A DNA stretch of 10,407 nucleotides, from positions 1 through 10,407 of the forward strand of contig JAGVEG010000096.1 of NCBI GenBank assembly GCA_020058355.1. Direction: 5' to 3'. The translations under genes and the position numbers were made by a program. Positions within the stretch are counted from its first letter, which is position 1; each line of letters opens with the position of its first letter. A model generated the notes under the pieces. It made no database searches. It had not been told where the DNA came from and saw nothing but the letters and a program-made list of their open reading frames with translations. Origin of the DNA: Candidatus Berkelbacteria bacterium. GTDB lineage: Bacteria > Patescibacteriota > UBA1384 > CAILIB01. Shown here one piece after another: positions 6,117 to 10,407 of the stretch.

Positions 6117-6833
6117 TTGATAGTCCAGGCTCAGTGCGGGTGCGGGAAGCTGTTTTATACACAAGCAGAGAGCATCCGCATAGGCAATACCAAATCGTGC
6201 GGTTGTTTGCAGCCTAAAGTGGCCAAGGCGTATAACACGATTCATGGCCACTGCAAGTGGAAGGCCCCTCCGTCTAGAGCGTATGCCACGTACCAAAGCA
6301 TGCTCCACAGGTGCTACGACGCAAGCAACAAAAAGTATGGCGCTTATGGTGGTCGGGGGGTTTACGTATGTGATAGGTGGCGTAATGGAGAGGGGGGTAT
6401 ACCTGGCGTTGTACTGTTCGACAGAGACATGGGGCCGAAACCGTCTCCATTGCATTCGGTGAACCGTGTAGACAACAACGGCCCGTACAGCCCCGAGAAT
6501 TGCCGGTGGGCTACACCCTTAGAACAAGCTAGCAACACACGCCAAAACTTATATGTGGAACCAGGCAAGACAGTCTCCATGCTTGCACGCGAACTAGGTA
6601 TGCCTCTGAGCCTAGTTCAAAAACGGTATCACCGGTATGGCTTGGACATAGAGAAGATAGCCAGTAGCCACTACAGGACCCGAAAAGTGCGATGTATTGA
6701 GACGGGGCATGTATTTAAGGGCAAGCGCGTGGCTGCGGATTACTTTGGCTGGACCCACACAAAAGGCATACGGAACGTGCTGAGTGGTGTTCAATCGCAC
6801 ACGAAAGGCTACCATTTTGAATACGCGGATTAA
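6117..6833 (+). CDS. HNH homing endonuclease with zinc ribbon, HTH and NUMOD1-like domains
   Basis: The frame runs from ATG 6009 to 6833 (274 residues). ATG 6009 lies deep inside the previous HNH gene and has no ribosome binding site, and the first 36 residues look like out-of-frame translation of that gene. TTG 6117, with AAGAAG at 6105-6110, gives 238 residues and starts just before the family's zinc ribbon, so I chose it with low certainty. Domains from TTG: zinc ribbon CxC at 7-9 and SCGC at 27-30; HNH core at about 44-140 ([54 protein letters not shown]); HTH at about 150-185 ([20 protein letters not shown]); NUMOD1-like tail at about 192-238 ([40 protein letters not shown]). This is the well-known phage homing-type HNH family. 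The usual 'FGRLTVL' lead is missing. Confidence 0.85.
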   Translation: MIVQAQCGCGKLFYTQAESIRIGNTKSCGCLQPKVAKAYNTIHGHCKWKAPPSRAYATYQSMLHRCYDASNKKYGAYGGRGVYVCDRWRNGEGGIPGVVLFDRDMGPKPSPLHSVNRVDNNGPYSPENCRWATPLEQASNTRQNLYVEPGKTVSMLARELGMPLSLVQKRYHRYGLDIEKIASSHYRTRKVRCIETGHVFKGKRVAADYFGWTHTKGIRNVLSGVQSHTKGYHFEYAD

Positions 6834-6936
6834 GAATCAAGTTGTACGTTTAGTTGGTTTCACCCGCCTCGATGAGGCTTCACCCCAGTAGAGCAGTGCT
6901 CTACTGGCGGTTCCCTTTTAACGAACCAAAAACATC
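6834..6936 (+). promoter_or_regulatory. Structured untranslated region before the helicase gene
   Basis: This 103-base gap is the only large intergenic space in the window. It contains a 5-bp hairpin (GCCTC/GAGGC, 6866-6878) and a 10-bp hairpin (6885-6907). TTGGTT at 6854-6859 can pair with AACCAA at 6924-6929 to enclose both hairpins as a multibranch structure. GGTTC at 6909-6913 can instead pair with GAACC at 6923-6927, and the two pairings exclude each other. The gap ends at ATG 6937 without a Shine-Dalgarno sequence. A transcript with alternative folds controlling helicase expression, a terminator or an RNA-processing site are all possible; the pairing is seen, the role is inferred. Confidence 0.5.
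6885..6907 (+). terminator. Perfect 10-bp hairpin, possible terminator or processing site
   Basis: CCAGTAGAGC and GCTCTACTGG are exact complements around a three-base AGT loop. A T-run (CCCTTTTA) follows, but only nine bases after the stem, so it is not a classical intrinsic terminator. It lies between the HNH gene and the helicase gene. It may be a weak terminator, an RNase III site or part of a larger RNA fold. Confidence 0.45.
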
Positions 6937-8493
6937 ATGCAGATAGTCGATAACAAAGCGTTACTGTTCACCACCAAAAAAGCAGACCAGATAACCGCGC
7001 TCATACCGAAGAGTAAGATATTGGAACGCAATGGGGTCAAGGCTAGGGTGCTGGTGAACTGGGGGTATGAGGAATGCAAGATACTGCGCAACATGCGTAT
7101 CAAGAACGTGCCCAACCCCATTCATAAAGAATACAAATGGCCAGGAGTCTACAAACCCATGGAGCATCAGCGTGTCATGGCAGACTTCATGGCATCCAAC
7201 CACAGGTGTTACAACCTGTCTATCATGGGTACGGGTAAGAGCGCCGCCGTGGCGTGGGCTATGGACTACCTCATGAATAAAGGGATTGTCAAACGCGCCT
7301 TGATTCTGTGTCCGCTGTCTATCATGGAGAGTGCTTGGCAGTCCGACTTGTTTAAGACAGTCATGCACCGCACGGTGGGGGTAGCCTACGGGTCCAAAGA
7401 GAAGCGAGCTAAGGTTATTCAGGGCGATTATGAGATTGTCATAATCAACCACGACGGCATCAAAGTCATGCAGAAAGAGATCAAGGCCGCTAATTTTGAC
7501 TTGATCGTAATAGACGAACTTACGGCGTTCAAGACAGCAACCTCAGACCGCAGCAAGTGCATGGCCTCACTGATCAAACCAGACACGTGGGTCTGGGGGA
7601 TGACTGGGACCCCCGCTGCGCAATGTCCCACCGATGCATATGGTCTGGCCAAGATAGTCCGACCCGACAGCGTACCACAATATTTCAAACGCTACCGGGA
7701 CCAGGTGCTCACGCAGGTGACCACATACAAGTGGGTGCCGAAGCACAATGCGAAAGACGTGGTATTCGCCACGCTGCAGCCCGCTATTCGATACACCAAG
7801 GAGCAGTGTCTGGACCTACCCTCGATAACGTATACCACGCATGATGTGCCGCTCACCTCTATGCAGGAGAAGTTCTACAACAAGCTCAAGTCTCAGATGC
7901 GCGCCGAAGCTGCAGGACTCCCGGTGACCGCTGCCAACGCGGCGGTGTTGATTAACAAGCTGCTGCAGATTGCGAGCGGGGCGGTACGTGGGGAGGAAGG
8001 CGAAGCCATTGAGTTTGATGTCAGCAACCGATACAACGAGCTGAAGGACTTGATCAACCAGACCGAGCACAAGGTGATTGTTTTCGTGCCGTTCACCCAT
8101 GCAATTAACATGCTGGAAGAAAAGCTCACCGCTGATGGGTTCAAAGCAGGTGTAATTAACGGCGCCGTGCCATTGGCCAAGCGCACTGCCTTGTTCAAGG
8201 CGTTTCAGACAGAGGATGACCCCAAGGTCTTGATTATCCAACCCAGCTCAGCAGCCCATGGTGTGACCTTGACCGCAGCGGACATGGTGGTGTGGTGGGG
8301 CCCTGTATCATCCACTGAGGTGTACTTGCAGGCAAATGCTAGGGCTCATAGAAATGGGCAGAAGAACAAAGTGACTGTGGTGCACCTGCAGGGTAGCGCC
8401 GCAGAGCGTAGAATTTTCAAATTGTTACAAGGCAACATCGACGTCCACAACAGCATCGTGGACCTGTATAAGGAGGAAATGGGCTTGACATAA
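6937..8493 (+). CDS. SNF2-family DNA helicase/translocase
   Basis: The protein has 518 residues, the size of the compact phage SNF2-like helicases. After an N-terminal segment typical of phage members (MQIVDNKALLF ... YKWPGVYKPMEHQ), the SF2 motifs follow in order: Q78 region (MEHQ), Walker A GTGKS at 98-102, motif Ia near ALILCPLSIM, motif II IDELTAFK with Asp193-Glu194, motif III MTGTPA at 222-227, motif V SSAAHGVTLTAADMVVWWG at 437-455, and motif VI QANARAHRNGQ at 465-475. These proteins hydrolyse ATP to move along duplex DNA; in phage genomes they sit with replication genes. Motif II is DELT rather than DEAH/DESH. No Shine-Dalgarno sequence precedes ATG 6937, unlike most genes here. The last two codons form the -35 box of an internal promoter. 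Confidence 0.95.
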   Translation: MQIVDNKALLFTTKKADQITALIPKSKILERNGVKARVLVNWGYEECKILRNMRIKNVPNPIHKEYKWPGVYKPMEHQRVMADFMASNHRCYNLSIMGTGKSAAVAWAMDYLMNKGIVKRALILCPLSIMESAWQSDLFKTVMHRTVGVAYGSKEKRAKVIQGDYEIVIINHDGIKVMQKEIKAANFDLIVIDELTAFKTATSDRSKCMASLIKPDTWVWGMTGTPAAQCPTDAYGLAKIVRPDSVPQYFKRYRDQVLTQVTTYKWVPKHNAKDVVFATLQPAIRYTKEQCLDLPSITYTTHDVPLTSMQEKFYNKLKSQMRAEAAGLPVTAANAAVLINKLLQIASGAVRGEEGEAIEFDVSNRYNELKDLINQTEHKVIVFVPFTHAINMLEEKLTADGFKAGVINGAVPLAKRTALFKAFQTEDDPKVLIIQPSSAAHGVTLTAADMVVWWGPVSSTEVYLQANARAHRNGQKNKVTVVHLQGSAAERRIFKLLQGNIDVHNSIVDLYKEEMGLT

Positions 8494-8513
8494 GAAACAA
8501 TAATGATTATAGT
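8485..8513 (+). promoter_or_regulatory. Near-consensus sigma70 promoter embedded in the helicase 3' end
   Basis: TTGACA at 8485-8490 matches the sigma70 -35 consensus exactly. TATAGT at 8508-8513 differs from TATAAT at one position. The spacer is 17 bases, the optimum, and is AT-rich. The -35 box is the last two sense codons of the helicase gene, with the stop codon next. Transcription would begin around 8519-8521, giving a leader of about 30 bases before the gene at 8550. It would serve the three-gene unit ending with the candidate ssDNA-binding protein. Confidence 0.75.
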
Positions 8514-8549
8514 TTTACTCACACAAAGCCAATCTTACTGGAGAAGATC

Positions 8550-8741
8550 ATGGAACAACAAGAGCTATTTGACGACCTACCGAAACCAGCACCTGATAAC
8601 CCGGACCCCCCGCACATCGCGTTCCACATACCTGTCGGTGACGGGGCGCTGACCCTGCCGTTGGTAGAGGCGCGGAAATTATTCGCTGCGCTGGGTAACT
8701 TCCTGCAGGATGTGGAGGTGCTTAAAAATGGACGCAAATAA
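8550..8741 (+). CDS. Small acidic/proline-rich phage protein
   Basis: The protein has 63 residues. ATG 8550 has GGAGAAG at 8540-8546. The N terminus is acidic and Pro-rich (ELFDDLPKPAPDNPDPP), followed by a strand (HIAFHIPVGDGALTLPL) and a helix (VEARKLFAALGNFLQ). I recall short phage proteins with a 'LPL-EARKL-ALG-FL' ending near ssDNA-binding genes, but cannot name the family. It is the first gene after the promoter at 8485-8513 and overlaps the next gene by 14 bases. Confidence 0.7.
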   Translation: MEQQELFDDLPKPAPDNPDPPHIAFHIPVGDGALTLPLVEARKLFAALGNFLQDVEVLKNGRK

Positions 8742-9114
8742 ACTGGCCAAAGCGTATCTGAAAATCAGGGACGCGATCAGCGAGGCCACAAAAAAGTACG
8801 AAGAGGAAAAAGCTGCCTTGCAAGCAGAGATGGATGTGATTGAAGCGTACTTTGCAAAGACATTCGAAGACAACGGTGACATCAAGAGTATCTCCACCCC
8901 GTCAGGCACAGTGATACGATCTGTTAAGACCAGGTTGTGGACCTCTGATTGGGAGTCGATGCACAAGTTGATCATTGACCAAGGTAACCTGGATCTGCTG
9001 GAACGCCGGCTGGCCCAAAAGAATGTAGCAGCGTTTCTGGAAGAGAACCCGGGCATGCGCCCAGCGGGTTTGAATATTGACCGTAAGTACGAAATAACCG
9101 TACGTCGTAAATGA
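8728..9114 (+). CDS. Conserved phage replication-region protein with N-terminal coiled coil
   Basis: The protein has 128 residues. ATG 8728 has GGAGGTG at 8714-8720, inside the preceding gene; a TTG at 8710 is in frame but lacks a site. Residues about 8-45 form a charged helix/coiled coil (AISEATKKYEEEKAALQAEM). The remainder is a compact domain with SISTPSGTVIRSVKTRLWTSDWESM, a helix LDLLERRLAQKNVAAFLEENPG and the C-terminal strand pair GLNIDRKYEITVRRK. I recognise this layout, with the 'N-P-G-PPGLNI ... VTVRRK' ending, from proteins encoded just upstream of phage ssDNA-binding-type genes, but its function is not known to me. A role with the next protein in replication or recombination is inference from position. 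Confidence 0.8.
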   Translation: MDANKLAKAYLKIRDAISEATKKYEEEKAALQAEMDVIEAYFAKTFEDNGDIKSISTPSGTVIRSVKTRLWTSDWESMHKLIIDQGNLDLLERRLAQKNVAAFLEENPGMRPAGLNIDRKYEITVRRK

Positions 9115-9121
9115 GGACATC

Positions 9122-10189
9122 ATGAGTGAAATTACTTTGTTTAAAAATGGTGGTGTAGTTCCCGGCTACATCAGGAACGTCGAGTCGAAGTTGAAAGACC
9201 TCACCTTTGCAGGTGCAGGTGGTCGTAACATTTCCATTCGTGGCTCTGTGTGGCGCTTGATGGTAGACGGCAAAGAAACTGCCAAGTCTGATGACCGTAC
9301 GATGAAAGTAGTTATCGTGGGTATGTCCGAGGCTGTGGGTCGGGTTCACTACTCAGGCCAATACGAAGAGGGTAAAGAAGCTGCTCCTATCTGCTGGTCT
9401 GCAGATGGTAAAATCCCTGACATCCGAAGTGCTGCTGTTCAAGCGAGCGCCTGCGACGATTGCCCCAAAAACATTGGTGGCTCTGGCCAAGGGGATTCTA
9501 AAGCATGCCGTTATATCCGCAACCTGGCTGTAGTAATGGCGGACGACATGGGCGGTGATGTGTACAAACTGTCACTGCCAGCCACATCATTGTTCGGTGC
9601 AGCAGAGGGGAAGAAAATGTCCCTCGATGCGTACCGCCGGTTCCTGAAAGGCCACGGTATTCCATTGGACTGCGTAGTAACTGAACTGCGGTTTGACACA
9701 GACTCCAGCACGCCGAAAGTTATCTTCAGTGCCGTGGCGCCTTTGGAGAAAGACGAGTTTGATATCTGCCAAGAACGTGCTGAAACCGCTGAAGCCCAGC
9801 AAGCTACAGTGATTGAGTATCAAGCCAAGACCCCTGAGAAAGCGTCTTCTGAGTTCAGCTCTAAGCAGGCTAACAAAGTCGCCGCCAAGCCTGCGGCCAA
9901 ACCCAAAGTGGAACCCAAGCCTGAGCCAGAAGCTGAACCCGAGCAGTCGGCTGAAGCAGAAGTCTTGGATAAAGAGGAGCCTGTGAAGGCTGGTAAGAAA
10001 TATGACAGCGGGTTCAAAGCGTCTACCGCAGACAATGGGTTCTCGGATGTTGACCACGTAGACGTCAATGCGGCGGCTGAAGCAGAACCAGAGCCTGTTC
10101 GCCGCACCACGAAGAAAGTAGAGACGGTATCTGCCACGCCTGATGTAAGTAGCGTGCTGGATAAATGGGCTGATGACGACGAAGACTAA
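9122..10189 (+). CDS. Putative ssDNA-binding protein with cysteine cluster and acidic tail
   Basis: The protein has 355 residues; ATG 9122 follows a weak GAGGA and lies seven bases after the previous stop. Residues 1-215 form a folded domain with beta-rich sequence (RNISIRGSVWRLMV, KVVIVGMSEAVGRVHYSG, DVYKLSLPA, CVVTELRFD). Cys91, Cys111, Cys114 and Cys129 could bind zinc (CDDCPKNIGGSGQGDSKAC). Residues about 216-345 are a low-complexity Lys/Pro/Glu/Ala linker. The end (LDKWADDDED) is strongly acidic, like the C termini of bacterial SSB and T7 gp2.5 that bind partner proteins, but lacks their final Phe. The layout (OB-like domain, flexible linker, acidic tip) and position in a replication operon suggest an ssDNA-binding protein. 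The family is familiar in phage genomes, but the function is inferred, not shown. Confidence 0.8.
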   Translation: MSEITLFKNGGVVPGYIRNVESKLKDLTFAGAGGRNISIRGSVWRLMVDGKETAKSDDRTMKVVIVGMSEAVGRVHYSGQYEEGKEAAPICWSADGKIPDIRSAAVQASACDDCPKNIGGSGQGDSKACRYIRNLAVVMADDMGGDVYKLSLPATSLFGAAEGKKMSLDAYRRFLKGHGIPLDCVVTELRFDTDSSTPKVIFSAVAPLEKDEFDICQERAETAEAQQATVIEYQAKTPEKASSEFSSKQANKVAAKPAAKPKVEPKPEPEAEPEQSAEAEVLDKEEPVKAGKKYDSGFKASTADNGFSDVDHVDVNAAAEAEPEPVRRTTKKVETVSATPDVSSVLDKWADDDED

Positions 10190-10193
10190 CTAA

Positions 10194-10213
10194 AGGAGGG
10201 GCCCCGTGCCCCT
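10194..10213 (+). promoter_or_regulatory. Ribosome binding site sequestered in a GC-rich hairpin
   Basis: AGGAGG at 10194-10199 is an ideal Shine-Dalgarno sequence. AGGGGC at 10197-10202 can pair with GCCCCT at 10208-10213 around a five-base loop, covering half of it. The stop of the upstream gene is at 10187-10189. The hairpin lies between the site and the ATG at 10220 and contains GTG 10206, so it could control which start is used. Confidence 0.5.
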
Positions 10214-10253
10214 TATATTATGCGCACTTGCAGAGGCTTTACTCAAACAGTAG
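10206..10253 (+). other. Possible 15-codon leader ORF
   Basis: GTG 10206 lies six bases after AGGAGG, the spacing expected for a start. It opens a frame of 15 codons (V/M-PLILCALAEALLKQ) ending in TAG at 10251-10253. It overlaps the beginning of the helix-turn-helix gene in a different frame. It may be a leader peptide coupling translation to the downstream gene, or chance. Confidence 0.3.
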
Positions 10254-10407
10254 TGGAGGCGGTACACAAGACTCCCCCGGAATCCCCGGGCGGTAGGCTG
10301 GGACGCTTCATGATCGAGCAGAGAATATCCGCGTTGGATATGGCAGCCCGGCTAGAGGTAATACCCTCCACTGTTTACAAGATAATTACGGGGGCCAGCG
10401 CCCCGAG
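10220..10407 (+). CDS. Helix-turn-helix protein, right-truncated
   Basis: The frame is open from ATG 10220 to the window edge (62 complete codons). The N terminus is MRTCRGFTQTVVEAVHKTPP, followed by GGRLGRFMIEQRISALDMAARLEVIPSTVYKIITGASAP. The last segment has the helix-turn-helix pattern of XRE/Cro-like or MerR-like small phage regulators: helix RFMIEQRIS, helix 2 ALDMAARLEV, turn IP, and recognition helix STVYKIITG. I recall similar 'GRLGRW ... TVYNW--G' proteins in phages. The C terminus is missing. ATG 10220 is 20 bases from AGGAGG, unusually far unless the hairpin at 10197-10213 folds away the gap. A role as a transcription regulator or DNA-binding replication factor is inferred. Confidence 0.7.
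   Translation, partial: MRTCRGFTQTVVEAVHKTPPESPGGRLGRFMIEQRISALDMAARLEVIPSTVYKIITGASAP

Noticed and set aside
6841..6936. tRNA-like impression (TAGAGC, GGTTC and a later CCA)
   Set aside because: No acceptor stem, anticodon arm and T-arm can be set at tRNA spacing; the hairpins found are arranged differently.
9587..10137. Reverse-strand open frames of 105-156 codons opposite the acidic-tailed protein
   Set aside because: They exist because the Lys/Pro/Glu/Ala linker has few stop codons on the other strand; the translated residues are low complexity without domain signature.

Overview
The window reads as part of the early/replication region of a tailed double-stranded DNA bacteriophage (Caudoviricetes) or a prophage derived from one. 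All supported genes lie on the + strand. They are packed head to tail with stop/start overlaps, mostly behind strong AGGAGG-type ribosome binding sites, and many are small proteins of unknown function. The recognisable products form a phage DNA-replication set: a DUF3310 protein, a VRR-NUC nuclease, a family A DNA polymerase with proofreading domain, a Cas4/RecB-like nuclease, an SNF2-type helicase and a candidate ssDNA-binding protein. Base composition is near balanced. The host is probably a proteobacterium: the promoter is a textbook sigma70 type and the 800-1297 product has the repeated 'FTHSQP' style I associate with gammaproteobacterial phages. That host call is inference. No structural, lysis, integrase, tRNA or CRISPR sequence is visible.

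Layout. 1-1915: five small genes (a left-edge gene, DUF3310 protein, a protein with a 20-bp in-frame repeat, a two-helix membrane protein, and a basic-headed conserved protein). 1930-4715: winged-helix/coiled-coil protein, VRR-NUC nuclease and DNA polymerase, almost without gaps. 4717-5563: a small helical protein overlapping a Cas4-like nuclease by 80 bp. 5566-6833: an unknown 83-residue protein and two different HNH endonuclease genes in tandem, probably mobile. 6834-6936: the only sizeable non-coding gap, filled by perfect hairpins and mutually exclusive pairings, ending at a helicase start that lacks a Shine-Dalgarno sequence. 6937-8493: SNF2 helicase. 8485-8513: a near-perfect sigma70 promoter whose -35 box is the last two codons of the helicase. 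8550-10189: two small proteins and the candidate ssDNA-binding protein. 10190-10407: a strong ribosome binding site inside a hairpin, a possible 15-codon leader ORF, and the start of a helix-turn-helix gene cut by the window edge.

How it fits together. The polymerase would synthesise DNA with proofreading, the SNF2 protein would translocate on or remodel DNA, the two PD-(D/E)XK nucleases would process ends or recombination intermediates, and the 355-residue acidic-tailed protein could coat single strands. No DnaB-like helicase, primase or ligase is in the window. The polymerase has Leu and Phe at the positions equivalent to E. coli Pol I Phe762 and Tyr766. The internal promoter would let the ssDNA-binding-type operon be expressed separately from the long upstream transcript. 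The most interesting points are the structured region before the helicase gene, the embedded promoter, the polymerase active-site substitutions, the cysteine-containing acidic-tailed protein, the tandem HNH genes and the leader-like arrangement at the right edge.
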